DNA from: Sphingobium cyanobacteriorum
Lineage (GTDB): Bacteria > Pseudomonadota > Alphaproteobacteria > Sphingomonadales > Sphingomonadaceae
Length of the DNA: 64,000 nt
Reading direction: 5' to 3'
NCBI RefSeq assembly: GCF_030580935.1
Contig: NZ_JAUQOM010000005.1
Location: 62,001-126,000 of the forward strand
The position numbers and the translations under genes were made by a program. This document shows, one piece after another, positions 17,648 to 25,612 of the stretch. The notes under the pieces are model-generated. The model was not told the DNA's origin. It ran no database searches and saw nothing but the letters and a program-made list of their open reading frames with translations. How positions within the stretch are numbered: the stretch's first letter is position 1; each line of letters begins with the position of its first letter.

Positions 17648-17885
17648 CGTCACCCCAGCGAAGGCTGGGGTCTCAGGCGGCGGCGCGTTACAGTAGGGCA
17701 TGGCGCGCCTCGTTCTGGCGGCGCCACATGATGGCATCGCGCTCGCCATCGCCCGCGAGAAGGCCCTCAAAGCCTGGAAGCGCGAATGGAAAATCCGGCT
17801 CGTAGAAGAGAGTAATCCAGATTGGCGCGATAGGACGGACCTTATCCTCTGACCGCCTGAGACCCCAGCCTGCGCTGGGGTGACG
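17648..17885. repeat. Inverted-repeat pair (33 bp arms) enclosing a GIY-YIG remnant
   Basis: The left arm 17648-17680 and the right arm 17853-17885 are reverse complements at 32 of 33 positions. The single difference is an A/C within the CCCCAGCG-AGGCTGGGG core. Each arm is itself a hairpin of the same family as 6680-6704. The enclosed 172 bp contain the C-terminal part of a GIY-YIG nuclease gene. Confidence 0.85.
17700..17852 (+). pseudogene. GIY-YIG endonuclease, C-terminal remnant
   Basis: The frame encodes about 50 residues ending in a pattern typical of small stand-alone GIY-YIG nucleases: AIAREKALKAWKREWKIRLV, then EESNPDWRD. The N-terminal half, including the GIY and YIG motifs, is absent; a TAG codon lies two codons upstream of the first ATG in this frame. 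The remnant therefore cannot be an active nuclease. Its stop codon abuts the right inverted-repeat arm, so the gene end and the repeat form one unit. Confidence 0.75.
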
Positions 17886-17996
17886 ATAAGAAGAATGTCC
17901 GCTTCAGGACAATGGCACACCTTGTTTTGAAGGCAAAAAATGGTCGTTTCCGGTAATGTCTCCCCTGCAAGGGCAGGGCGATCGTATATGAACAGT

Positions 17997-18093
17997 CCGT
18001 TCGTCCTGAGCATGTCGAAGGACTGTCCTTTTCTTGGCGTGGAACGATTGGATCACGGGAAAAGCTGCGCTTCGACAGGCTCAGGATGAACGG
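17997..18093. repeat. Inverted repeat pair, TCCTGAGC/GCTCAGGA family
   Basis: Arm 17997-18020 and arm 18070-18093 are reverse complements at 22 of 24 positions, running from CCGTTCGTCCTGAGC to GTCGAAG. They are separated by 49 bp of sequence with no ORF. A related, more decayed copy occurs at about 24848-24893. Confidence 0.75.
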
Positions 18094-18196
18094 GGCCTTT
18101 GCCACATCCAAGGGCACATTCCATATGCGACAGCTCGCTCTGACAGGGGCCGCATGTCATGCCTGCTTCCGGTCCCATCCGGCCGGAAACCCGGCA

Positions 18197-19525
18197 TCAG
18201 GATCGCAGGCGGGTCAGGGCTTCGTCACGACCGATCAGCGGGAGCAACTGGCCCATGTCCGGGCCGTGATCAAGGCCCGTCAGCGCGCGGCGGAGGGGGA
18301 GGAACAGCGTCTTGCCCTTGCGGCCCGTCTCGCCTTTGAGCGCATCTGTAAGCGCGCGCCATATGCCTGCGTCAAAGGGCAGGTCGGCAAGCAGGCGATG
18401 GGCGGCCGTCAGGAAATCGCGGTCGTCCTGCGCCGGTGCGGGCGCGTCGATGGGGCCGGTGACGATGCGCCACCAGTCGGCGGCGCCGGCGACCGTTTCC
18501 AGATTGGGGCGGATCGCCTCCCACGCCGCTTCGTCCATGCCCTGGGGCAGGCGATCGGCGACGGCCTCGAAGGGGAGGAGGTGGACGATCTTCTGGTTGA
18601 GGGTCGCCAGTTCCGCCTCATCGAAACGGGCGGGCGCGCGGCCGAAATGGGCGAAGTCGAAACTGGCGATCAGGGGGGCCATGTCCGCGAACGGCTCTAT
18701 GGGTTGCGAACTGCCCAGGCGCGCGAGCAGCGCGGCGATGGCGGCCGGTTCAAGGCCGATCTCGCGGAAATGGGCGACGCCGAGCGACCCCAGGCGCTTG
18801 GACAGCTTGCCTTCGCTGCCGGTCAGCAGCGCTTCATGGGCGAATTGCGGCAGGGGCGCACCGAGCGCGGTGAACATCTGGATCTGGGTCGCGGTGTTGG
18901 AGACATGATCCTCGCCGCGCAGGACATGGGTGATGCCCATGGCGATATCGTCGATGACCGAGGGGAGCATGTAGAGCCAGGAGCCGTCGGCGCGGCGGAT
19001 GACGGGATCGGACAGCAATCTGGGGTCGAACCGCTGGTCACCACGGATGAGGTCGGTCCAGGCGATCGGCTGGTCATGGTCGAGCCTGAAGCGCCAGTGG
19101 GGGGTGCGGCCTTCGGCTTCATGAGCCGCGATCTGGTCCGGGGTCAGCGACAGGGCGGCGCGATCATAGACCGGCGGCAGGCCGCGCCCCAGCAGGATCT
19201 TGCGGCGCAGGTCGAGTTCCTGGGCGGTTTCATAGGCGGGATAGACATGGCCCGATGCCTTGAGCGCCTCAAACCGGGATTCGTAGAGGGCGAAGCGGTC
19301 GGACTGTCTTTCCTCGCCATCCCAATGGAGGCCGAGCCAGGCCAGGTCCGCCTTGATCGCTGCGGCATATTCGGGGCGCGAGCGTTCGAGGTCGGTATCG
19401 TCCAGGCGCAGCAGGAATTGCCCGCCGCTCTTGCGCGCCCACAGCCAGTTGTGGAGCGCGGCGCGGATATTGCCGACATGGAGATGGCCGGTCGGCGACG
19501 GGGCGAAGCGGGTGATGACGGTCAT
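18197..19525 (-). CDS. gltX: Glutamyl-tRNA synthetase
   Basis: Class I aminoacyl-tRNA synthetase charging tRNA-Glu. The chain has 442 residues from MTVITRFAPSPTGHLHVGN, which contains the HIGH-type motif HLHVG. The KMSKS-type motif is KLSKRLGS near residue 240, and the helical anticodon-binding domain follows. Alphaproteobacteria often carry two GltX paralogues, one of which may mischarge tRNA-Gln; which type this is cannot be decided here. Met at 19537 is an alternative start four codons earlier. Confidence 0.94.
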   Translation of the reverse strand: MTVITRFAPSPTGHLHVGNIRAALHNWLWARKSGGQFLLRLDDTDLERSRPEYAAAIKADLAWLGLHWDGEERQSDRFALYESRFEALKASGHVYPAYETAQELDLRRKILLGRGLPPVYDRAALSLTPDQIAAHEAEGRTPHWRFRLDHDQPIAWTDLIRGDQRFDPRLLSDPVIRRADGSWLYMLPSVIDDIAMGITHVLRGEDHVSNTATQIQMFTALGAPLPQFAHEALLTGSEGKLSKRLGSLGVAHFREIGLEPAAIAALLARLGSSQPIEPFADMAPLIASFDFAHFGRAPARFDEAELATLNQKIVHLLPFEAVADRLPQGMDEAAWEAIRPNLETVAGAADWWRIVTGPIDAPAPAQDDRDFLTAAHRLLADLPFDAGIWRALTDALKGETGRKGKTLFLPLRRALTGLDHGPDMGQLLPLIGRDEALTRLRS

Positions 19526-19538
19526 GCTGGTCCTCAAC

Positions 19539-19615
19539 CCGTTCGGTTCGAGCTTGTCGAGAACTGTTCTCGACGGACGTGCCTCGACAAGCTCGACACT
19601 GCTCGAACCGAACGG
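19539..19615. repeat. Nested palindromic element filling the nadE-gltX gap
   Basis: The outer 15-bp arms CCGTTCGGTTCGAGC (19539-19553) and its exact inverse (19601-19615) enclose a second exact pair, GAGCTTGTCGAG at 19550-19561 and CTCGACAAGCTC at 19583-19594. They also enclose a third small pair, GAGAAC/GTTCTC. The element occupies nearly the whole space between the nadE stop and the gltX start. Confidence 0.85.
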
Positions 19616-19618
19616 CCG

Positions 19619-21280
19619 TTATATGGTTCTGAAGCCGTTGGTGATCGGGTAGCGGCGGTCGCGGCCGAAATTGCGGGTGCCCAGTTTCACGCCGGGGGGT
19701 GACTGACGGCGCTTATATTCGGCGATGTAGAGCAGCCGCTCGATCCGGGCGACCGTCTCCTTCTCGAACCCGCGCGCGACCAGTTCATCGACCGACAATT
19801 CCTCCTCGACCAGGCCGTAGAGGATCGGGTCGAGGATTTCATAGGGCGGCAGGCTGTCGTCGTCGCGCTGATTGTCGCGCAGTTCGGCGCTGGGCGGCTT
19901 GGTGATGACGCGGTCGGGCATCACCGGGCCTTGCGGGCCGATGCCCGCGCCCAGGGACGGCACATGCGCGTTGCGCCAGCGGCAGAGGTCGAACACGGTG
20001 GTCTTGTAGGCGTCCTTGAGCACCGAATAGCCGCCCGCCATGTCGCCATAGATGGTGGCGTAGCCGACCGACATCTCGCTCTTGTTGCCGGTGGTGAGCA
20101 GCATATGGCCATATTTGTTGGACAGCGCCATCAGCGTCACGCCCCGGATGCGCGACTGGATATTTTCTTCGGTCAGGTCGCGCTGGCGGCCGTCGAAAAC
20201 CGGGGCCAGCATAGAGTCAAAGGCGGCAACGGCGGGTTCGATAGGGATGGTGTCGTAACGGACGCCGAGCAGGCGGGCGCATTCCACCGCATCGTCCAGG
20301 CTGTCCTGACTGGTGAAGCGGGAGGGCATCATGACGCACCAGACGCGATCCGGGCCGAGCGCATCGACCGCAACGGCGGCCGACAGCGCCGAATCGATGC
20401 CACCCGACAGGCCAAGGACCACGCCGGGGAAACGGTTGCGGTTCACATAGTCGCGCAGGCCCAGCACCATGGCGTTGTAGATGTCGGCCGGGCGGTCATC
20501 CAGCGCGTGCGGCTCGCCGGGCAGGCAGACCCACTGGCCGTCCCGCTTTTCCCATTGGGTGAGCGCCAGCGCTTCTTCCCAATCGGGGAGTTGCTGGGCG
20601 AGGCTGAGGTCGCCGTTCATGACGAAGGAGGCGCCGTCGAACACCAGTTCGTCCTGCCCGCCGACGCGGTTGAGATAGACCAGAGGCAGGCCGGTTTCAC
20701 GGACGCGCGTGCCCGCGACGCTGTTGAGGCGGCGGTCATCCTTGTCCACTTCATAGGGGCTGCCATTGGGGCTGATCAGGATGTCCGCGCCTTCAGCTTT
20801 CAAATGCGCGGTGACGAAGGGGAACCAGATATCCTCGCAGATCGGCACGCCGATCCTGACGCCCTTGAAATCGATCGGCGCGGGCAACGGGCCGGGAGCG
20901 AAAAGTCGCTTTTCATCGAACGTGCCGTAATTGGGCAGTTCGCGCTTTTGCCGGATCGCCGTGACAGCGCCATTTTCCAGCAGCGCGACGACGTTGAACA
21001 GCACGCCCTGCGCGGCGACCACGGTGCCGACCAGCATCGCCGGGCCGCCATCGGCGGTTTCCTGCGCCAGCCGGTCGAGCTGGTAATTGGCCTGCGTTAC
21101 CAGGGCGGGCTTGAGAACCAGGTCTTCGGGCGGATAGCCGATCAGTTGCAGTTCGGGATAGACGATGAGGTCGGCGCCCGTCGCCCGTGCCCGCCATTCC
21201 AGCATGGCGTCGGCATTGGCTTTCAGGTCGCCCACGGACTGGGTCATCTGCGCGAGCGCGATCACGAGTTTGTCGGTCAT
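19619..21280 (-). CDS. nadE: NAD+ synthase, glutamine-hydrolysing
   Basis: Final step of NAD synthesis: amidation of nicotinic acid adenine dinucleotide with ammonia released from glutamine. The 553-residue chain has an N-terminal nitrilase-fold glutaminase with Glu in YPELQLIGYPPEDL, Lys in QKRELPNYGTFDEKR and Cys in GVPICEDIWFP. The C-terminal synthetase carries the P-loop LGLSGGIDSAL and LLTTGNKSEMSVGYATIYGD. The start MTDKLVIALAQ was chosen over an in-frame upstream Met because it fits the family. The gene is followed by the palindromic element and then gltX on the same strand. Confidence 0.95.
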   Translation of the reverse strand: MTDKLVIALAQMTQSVGDLKANADAMLEWRARATGADLIVYPELQLIGYPPEDLVLKPALVTQANYQLDRLAQETADGGPAMLVGTVVAAQGVLFNVVALLENGAVTAIRQKRELPNYGTFDEKRLFAPGPLPAPIDFKGVRIGVPICEDIWFPFVTAHLKAEGADILISPNGSPYEVDKDDRRLNSVAGTRVRETGLPLVYLNRVGGQDELVFDGASFVMNGDLSLAQQLPDWEEALALTQWEKRDGQWVCLPGEPHALDDRPADIYNAMVLGLRDYVNRNRFPGVVLGLSGGIDSALSAAVAVDALGPDRVWCVMMPSRFTSQDSLDDAVECARLLGVRYDTIPIEPAVAAFDSMLAPVFDGRQRDLTEENIQSRIRGVTLMALSNKYGHMLLTTGNKSEMSVGYATIYGDMAGGYSVLKDAYKTTVFDLCRWRNAHVPSLGAGIGPQGPVMPDRVITKPPSAELRDNQRDDDSLPPYEILDPILYGLVEEELSVDELVARGFEKETVARIERLLYIAEYKRRQSPPGVKLGTRNFGRDRRYPITNGFRTI

Positions 21281-21412
21281 GCCCCGGCCCCTAGTCCATT
21301 TTGTCGCAGCGCGCAAAAGCGCCTTTCCACATGGGACTTGCCCCGCTAAAGGGGCCGCGTTTCGCGCATCGTCATCAATTCGTCACGCCACTTCGTTTGG
21401 GGGGTTTTCGCC

Positions 21413-22348
21413 ATGAAACTCATGACCGGCAATTCGAACAAGCCGCTTGCGGCCGCCATCGCCGACTATATCGAAATCCCCCTGACCGACGCGAGCGTCC
21501 GCCGTTTCGCCGACGAGGAAGTTTTCGTGGAAATTCATGAGAATGTCCGCGGCGAGGACGTGTTCGTGCTGCAATCGACCAGCTATCCCACCAACGACAA
21601 TCTGATGGAATTGCTGATCATGATCGATGCGCTCAAGCGCGCGTCGGCCAAGCGAATCACCGCTGTCGTCCCCTATTTCGGCTATGCCCGGCAGGACCGC
21701 AAGCCCGGCCCGCGCACGCCCATATCGGCGAAACTGGTCGCCAACCTGATCACCACGGCGGGGGCCGACCGCGTGCTCTCGGTCGACCTGCACGCCGGGC
21801 AGATCCAGGGCTTCTTCGACATTCCGACCGACAATCTGTTCGGCGCGCCGGTCATGTCGGCCGATATCCAGGCCCGGTTCGGCGACCGCAATGTCATGGT
21901 CGTGTCGCCCGACGTGGGCGGCGTGGTGCGCGCCCGCGCACTGGCCAAGCGGCTGGACAATGCCCCGCTCGCCATCGTCGACAAGCGCCGCGAGCGGGCG
22001 GGCGAATCGGAAGTGATGAACATCATCGGCGACGTGAAGGGTCGCTTCTGCATCCTGATCGACGACATCGTCGATTCGGCGGGCACGCTGTGCAACGCCG
22101 CCGCCGCGCTGAAGGCGCAGGGCGCCGAGGAAGTCGTCGCCTATGTCAGCCATGGCGTGCTGTCGGGCGGCGCGGTGGCGCGGGTCGAGGCGTCGGAACT
22201 GCTGGAGCTGGTCATCACCGATTCGATCCAGGGCACCGACGCGGTCAACGGCGCGAAGAGCATCCGCCACCTGCCGATCGCCCCGCTGCTGGGCGAAGCG
22301 ATCAAGCGCATCGCGGATGAAAGCTCGGTGTCCAGCCTGTTCGATTGA
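21413..22348 (+). CDS. prs: Ribose-phosphate pyrophosphokinase
   Basis: Makes PRPP from ribose 5-phosphate and ATP for purine, pyrimidine, His, Trp and NAD synthesis. The 311-residue chain starts [20 protein letters not shown] and includes the ATP/ribose segments [20 protein letters not shown] and [15 protein letters not shown]. It also has [19 protein letters not shown] and the PRPP loop [19 protein letters not shown]. It is divergent from nadE across about 130 bp. Functional link to nadE through PRPP is plausible but the genes are on opposite strands. Confidence 0.96.
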   Translation: MKLMTGNSNKPLAAAIADYIEIPLTDASVRRFADEEVFVEIHENVRGEDVFVLQSTSYPTNDNLMELLIMIDALKRASAKRITAVVPYFGYARQDRKPGPRTPISAKLVANLITTAGADRVLSVDLHAGQIQGFFDIPTDNLFGAPVMSADIQARFGDRNVMVVSPDVGGVVRARALAKRLDNAPLAIVDKRRERAGESEVMNIIGDVKGRFCILIDDIVDSAGTLCNAAAALKAQGAEEVVAYVSHGVLSGGAVARVEASELLELVITDSIQGTDAVNGAKSIRHLPIAPLLGEAIKRIADESSVSSLFD

Positions 22349-22365
22349 TAGTGCCTGCCCCCCGT

Positions 22366-22602
22366 TCAGGCGGCAGGCAACAGCACCAGCGGCGCGCATA
22401 GCATCAGGATCAGCGCCACGACGACACGCTGGCCGCGCGAGATGCCGAGCGGCTTTTCGCGCCACAGCATCGGACAGGCCAGCACCGCCAGCGCGATCAG
22501 CATGTTGGACAATGTCGCCGATCCGCCGACCGGCATGTCCTGCCGCAGGGCGAGGCCCGTAAACAGGGTGATGAAGCTCAATATCCAGCCGATCAGCGCC
22601 AT
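22366..22602 (-). CDS. Small hydrophobic membrane protein, 78 aa
   Basis: Starts MALIGWILSFITLFTGLALR and has three hydrophobic segments: residues about 3-18, 30-46 and 60-78. A basic loop, WREKPLGISRGQR, lies before the last. This is an inner-membrane protein of unknown function. It is convergent with prs and about 35 bp downstream of the VOC gene, so it may be cotranscribed with that gene. A TGCCTGCC/GGCAGGCA inverted pair at 22352-22379 overlaps its end and could terminate prs transcription. Confidence 0.6.
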   Translation of the reverse strand: MALIGWILSFITLFTGLALRQDMPVGGSATLSNMLIALAVLACPMLWREKPLGISRGQRVVVALILMLCAPLVLLPAA

Positions 22603-22637
22603 GCCGGTCAGCCTAGCAAGCCGATCTTGCCGAAGCC

Positions 22638-23066
22638 TTAATCGATCGGCGTCCAGGGATCATAGCTGCCGAAGCTCCACACATTGCCTTCGGGATCGAG
22701 CGCGGTGTAGCCGCGGCCGGGATAGCCGTCATTGTCCTGCGGTTCCTGCACCACCACCGCGCCTTCGTTGCGGGCATGGAGGCAATGACCGTCGGGATCG
22801 GGCACGACGACATAGACGGACGCGGTGATGCCGCCCAGGTCGCGGGCGGTGGACCAGGTGTAGAGCGATTCGCCTTCCATGTCCCTGACGCTGCCCAGCA
22901 GCACCATGCCATCGCCCAGCACCAGTTGGGCGTGATGGATGATGGTCGGGTCGGCATCATCGGGATAGACGGCGTGGCGGGTGAAGCCGAAGGCGGCGCA
23001 CAGGAAATCGATCGCGGCGGGGGCGTTGGCGTAGCGCAGGCACGGGATGACGGGCGAACCGGGCAT
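22638..23066 (-). CDS. VOC (glyoxalase/bleomycin-resistance fold) family protein
   Basis: A 142-residue protein of the PhnB-like VOC type. It runs IPCLRYANAPAAIDFLCAAF then HHAQLVLGDGMVLLG in the first beta-alpha-beta-beta-beta unit. The second unit ends QDNDGYPGRGYTALDPEGN then WSFGSYDPW. The metal ligand positions typical of active glyoxalases are only partly visible, so enzymatic activity is uncertain. The start at 23066 is favoured by an excellent AAGGAG site six bases upstream. Confidence 0.82.
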   Translation of the reverse strand: MPGSPVIPCLRYANAPAAIDFLCAAFGFTRHAVYPDDADPTIIHHAQLVLGDGMVLLGSVRDMEGESLYTWSTARDLGGITASVYVVVPDPDGHCLHARNEGAVVVQEPQDNDGYPGRGYTALDPEGNVWSFGSYDPWTPID

Positions 23067-23134
23067 GTTCCTCTCCTTCATGTCTTGCGCCGCGCAGTCT
23101 AGCGCAACGGCGGCGCAACCGCTAGGCGAAGGGC

Positions 23135-23947
23135 ATGACAACCCGCGACGACCTGGCCCTTGCCAACCGCCTTGCCGATGCCGCCGGCGCGGCGATCCGC
23201 CCCTTTTTCCGCGCCCGCTACGATACCCAGATCAAGGCGGACAAGTCGCCGGTGACGGAGGCCGACCGCGCCGCCGAAGCGGCGATCCGCGCCATATTGG
23301 AGAAGGAGCGGCCGGGCGACGGCATCATCGGCGAGGAATATGGATCGGTGCGCGAGGATGCCGAGCGGGTGTGGATCCTGGACCCCATCGACGGGACGCG
23401 CAGCTTCATCGCCGGGCGGCCGATCTTCGGCACGCTGATCGCGCTGACGCAAGGGGGGTGGCCGACGATCGGCATCATCGACCAGCCGGTCGCGCGCGAA
23501 CGCTGGGCCGGGATGAGCGGGCAGCCCACGACCTTCAACGGCAAGCCGGTGCGGACGCGGGCGTGCAGGGCGCTGGAGGGCGCGGGCATCGCGACCACCA
23601 GCCCGCATCTGTTCGCCGATGGCGACGTGCCCCATTATCTGGCACTGGTCGCTGCCGTGTCCGGCGGATCGCCGCGCCAGGGGCCGGTCTATGGCGGGGA
23701 TTGCTATAATTACGGGCTGCTGGCGGCAGGATTCCTGGATATCGTCATCGAATCGGGCCTGCAAAGCTATGATTTCGCGGCGCTGGTGCCGGTGGTCGAG
23801 GGCGCGGGCGGAATGATGTGCGACTGGCATGGCGAACCGCTGACGGCGGACAGCGAAGGCCATGTGCTGGCGCTGGGCGACCCGGCCCGGCTGGAGGATG
23901 TGCTGGAGGCGATGGCGGCGGTGGCGGATCACAGCCACCATCATTGA
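23135..23947 (+). CDS. hisN: Histidinol-phosphatase, inositol monophosphatase family
   Basis: A 270-residue enzyme of the IMPase superfamily, matching the HisN type that dephosphorylates histidinol phosphate in many actinobacteria and alphaproteobacteria. Metal-binding motifs are GEEYGS (Glu), WILDPIDGTRSFIAGRP (Asp-Ile-Asp) and the second-domain Asp in LQSYDFAALVPVVEGAGG. The DGTRSF variant and the following FGTLIAL support histidinol-phosphatase over inositol monophosphatase. The C-terminus ends in a natural HSHHH run. No other his genes are in the window. Confidence 0.85.
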   Translation: MTTRDDLALANRLADAAGAAIRPFFRARYDTQIKADKSPVTEADRAAEAAIRAILEKERPGDGIIGEEYGSVREDAERVWILDPIDGTRSFIAGRPIFGTLIALTQGGWPTIGIIDQPVARERWAGMSGQPTTFNGKPVRTRACRALEGAGIATTSPHLFADGDVPHYLALVAAVSGGSPRQGPVYGGDCYNYGLLAAGFLDIVIESGLQSYDFAALVPVVEGAGGMMCDWHGEPLTADSEGHVLALGDPARLEDVLEAMAAVADHSHHH

Positions 23948-24030
23948 GTCTGCATAATGAGCCTCGTCGGGGGATGGGTGGCGCCCTCTCGATAGGGTGA
24001 CAGCCCTCCGTCAGGCATCCGGCCTGCCCC

Positions 24031-24052
24031 TTCCCCTGCCAGGGGAGGATTT
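24031..24052. repeat. Short hairpin of the TCCCC/GGGGAGGAT family
   Basis: CTTCCCCTGCCAGGGGAGGA forms a hairpin resembling the units at 1624-1766 when read on the minus strand. It lies between hisN and rpmI. Confidence 0.45.
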
Positions 24053-24186
24053 CCGGTTGGTGCGAATCGCTTGCCTTTTGCCGCGCAGGCCCCTAAGCGC
24101 GCCGTTCGCGATATTCAGTGAGACCGCCCGGCTAACGAGGGCTGCCGGGGCTGTCTGTAATCGTCGCGCTGAACAAGGAGACGAAA

Positions 24187-24390
24187 ATGCCCAAGATGAA
24201 GACCAAGAGCGGTGTGAAGAAGCGCTTCAAATTCACCGCCACCGGCAAGGTCAAGCACGGCGTCGCTGGCAAGCGTCACCGCCTGATCAGCCATAACGCG
24301 AAATATATTCGTCAGAACCGCGGCACGTCCGTCCTGTCGGATGCCGATGTTGCCCATGTGCGCCTGTGGGCGCCCTACGGCCTGAAGTAA
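24187..24390 (+). CDS. rpmI: 50S ribosomal protein L35
   Basis: A 67-residue basic protein starting [20 protein letters not shown], with the conserved [11 protein letters not shown] and [11 protein letters not shown] segments. It is part of the large ribosomal subunit. The ribosome site AAGGAG lies 7 bases upstream. It is followed 13 bp later by rplT, the usual pair; infC is not adjacent here. Confidence 0.97.
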   Translation: MPKMKTKSGVKKRFKFTATGKVKHGVAGKRHRLISHNAKYIRQNRGTSVLSDADVAHVRLWAPYGLK

Positions 24391-24403
24391 GGAGTAGAGG
24401 CAC

Positions 24404-24766
24404 ATGGCACGCGTAAAACGTGGTACGACCACCAAGGCGAAGCATAAGCGGTTATTGGTTCAGGCGAAGGGCTATTATGGCCGTCGCAAGAACACGATCC
24501 GCATTGCGCGCCAGGCCGTCGAAAAGGCCGGCCAGTACGCTTATCGCGACCGCAAGGTCAAGAAGCGCAGCTTCCGTGGCCTGTGGATCCAGCGCATCAA
24601 CGCTGGCGTCCGCGCCGAAGGCCTGACCTATTCGCAGTTCATGCATGGCCTGAAACTGGCCGGCGTGGAGCTGGACCGCAAGGTTCTGGCCGACATTGCG
24701 ATGCACGAAGGCGAGGCTTTCAGCGCCATCATCGCCCAGGCGAAGGCTGCGCTGCCCGCAGCCTGA
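24404..24766 (+). CDS. rplT: 50S ribosomal protein L20
   Basis: A 120-residue basic protein, [20 protein letters not shown], with [20 protein letters not shown] and [20 protein letters not shown]. It is an early assembly protein of the 50S subunit. In other bacteria L20 represses its own operon by binding the leader; I see no obvious rRNA-mimicking structure in the 240-bp leader of rpmI, but cannot exclude one. A strong terminator follows. Confidence 0.97.
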   Translation: MARVKRGTTTKAKHKRLLVQAKGYYGRRKNTIRIARQAVEKAGQYAYRDRKVKKRSFRGLWIQRINAGVRAEGLTYSQFMHGLKLAGVELDRKVLADIAMHEGEAFSAIIAQAKAALPAA

Positions 24767-24790
24767 GCGGATTGATCGCAAGATCGTCCA

Positions 24791-24830
24791 AAAGGGCGCC
24801 GGGGCAGATGCCTTCGGCGCCCTTTTTGTT
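24791..24830 (+). terminator. Intrinsic terminator after rplT
   Basis: The stem AAGGGCGCC/GGCGCCCTT with a 15-base loop is followed by TTTGTTTTT. Confidence 0.9.
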
Positions 24831-24847
24831 TTTCTGCCGCCCTTCGT

Positions 24848-24893
24848 CCTGCGCCAAGGCAGGGGCTTTGCCAGGCTCAGCCCGAACGGATTG
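24848..24893. repeat. Decayed copy of an intergenic repeat
   Basis: The stretch carries CCAGGCTCAGCCCGAACGG and CGTCCTGCGCCAAGGCAGG, resembling the arms at 17997-18093 and the CCTGCGAAGGCAGG palindrome at 37119. It lies in the rplT-lysE gap. Confidence 0.4.
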
Positions 24894-24925
24894 CGGGGCG
24901 CCTGCTGCTTTAAGGGAGCAACCCC

Positions 24926-25540
24926 ATGTCGCTGCATCTCTGGTGGCTATATGTTACGGCGGTTTTCCTGATTTCGGCCACGCCGGGACCGAACATGCTG
25001 CATGTGATGACGCAGAGCATCGCCCATGGCCCGCGCAAGGCGATGGCGACGATGGCGGGGCTGATGAGCGCGGTGCTGCTGTGCCTGGTCGCGTCGGCGC
25101 TGGGTCTGGGCGCGCTGCTCAAAGCATCGCCCCGGCTGTTCGACGTGCTGCGCTATGCGGGCGTCGCCTATCTGGTCTGGCTGGGGATCAAGGCGTGGCG
25201 CGCGCCGGTGGGCAGTGCCGCCGCGACGGCGCCCGCGCGGTCGCACCATGCGCTCTATGCCACCGGGCTGCTGACCGGCCTGTCCAACCCCAAGCTGATC
25301 ATCTTCGCCGCCGCGCTGTTCCCGCAGTTCATCGACACGGGCCGCCCGTTCTGGGTGCAGCTTGCGATCCTGATCGTCAGTTTCGTGGTGATCGAAAGTT
25401 TCTGGTACAGCGTCTATGCACTGGGCGGCCTGCGCCTGGCGCGCTGGCTGGCGCCGGCCAACCGGCAGAGATTGTTCAATCGGGGGACAGGGATGCTGTT
25501 CATCGGCTTTGGCGGCGCATTGCTGGGGGCGCGGGCTTAA
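24926..25540 (+). CDS. LysE-family amino-acid exporter (RhtB type)
   Basis: A 204-residue inner-membrane protein with six hydrophobic segments and the family signature near the start, FLISATPGPNMLHVMTQSIAHGPRKAM. The central GLLTGLSNPKLIIFAAALFPQF is typical of RhtB/LysE transporters, which export amino acids or homoserine lactones. The actual substrate is unknown. It has an AAGGGAGC site upstream and appears monocistronic. Confidence 0.88.
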   Translation: MSLHLWWLYVTAVFLISATPGPNMLHVMTQSIAHGPRKAMATMAGLMSAVLLCLVASALGLGALLKASPRLFDVLRYAGVAYLVWLGIKAWRAPVGSAAATAPARSHHALYATGLLTGLSNPKLIIFAAALFPQFIDTGRPFWVQLAILIVSFVVIESFWYSVYALGGLRLARWLAPANRQRLFNRGTGMLFIGFGGALLGARA

Positions 25541-25612
25541 CCGTCTTTCCTTGATTGCCCTGCCTCGCTAAGGCGCGAGCATATGTTCGCCACCACTGGC
25601 TTTGGAAGATGT

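Larger units (their letters stand above)
17139..18196. other. Gene-poor, repeat-rich intergenic region (about 1.06 kb)
   Basis: I find no convincing intact gene here. The first 300 bp show nothing recognisable. An apparent ORF at 17456-17731 has a good AGGAGG site, but its middle encodes the peptide WVPACAGMT, which is the usual translation of a REP-like palindrome, so I do not call it a gene. From 17542 onwards the sequence is a series of palindromic elements around a broken GIY-YIG gene, detailed in separate entries. Confidence 0.6.

Noticed and set aside
17456..17731. Small ORF with an excellent AGGAGG ribosome site
   Set aside because: Its central peptide WVPACAGMT is the translation of a REP-like palindrome, a frequent source of false genes, and the rest is not protein-like.
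17139..18196. CRISPR array in the repeat-rich gap
   Set aside because: The repeats are few, palindromic, of different families and not regularly spaced.
23948..24186. L20-binding autoregulatory leader upstream of rpmI-rplT
   Set aside because: No structure resembling the L20 binding site of 23S rRNA was recognised; left unannotated.
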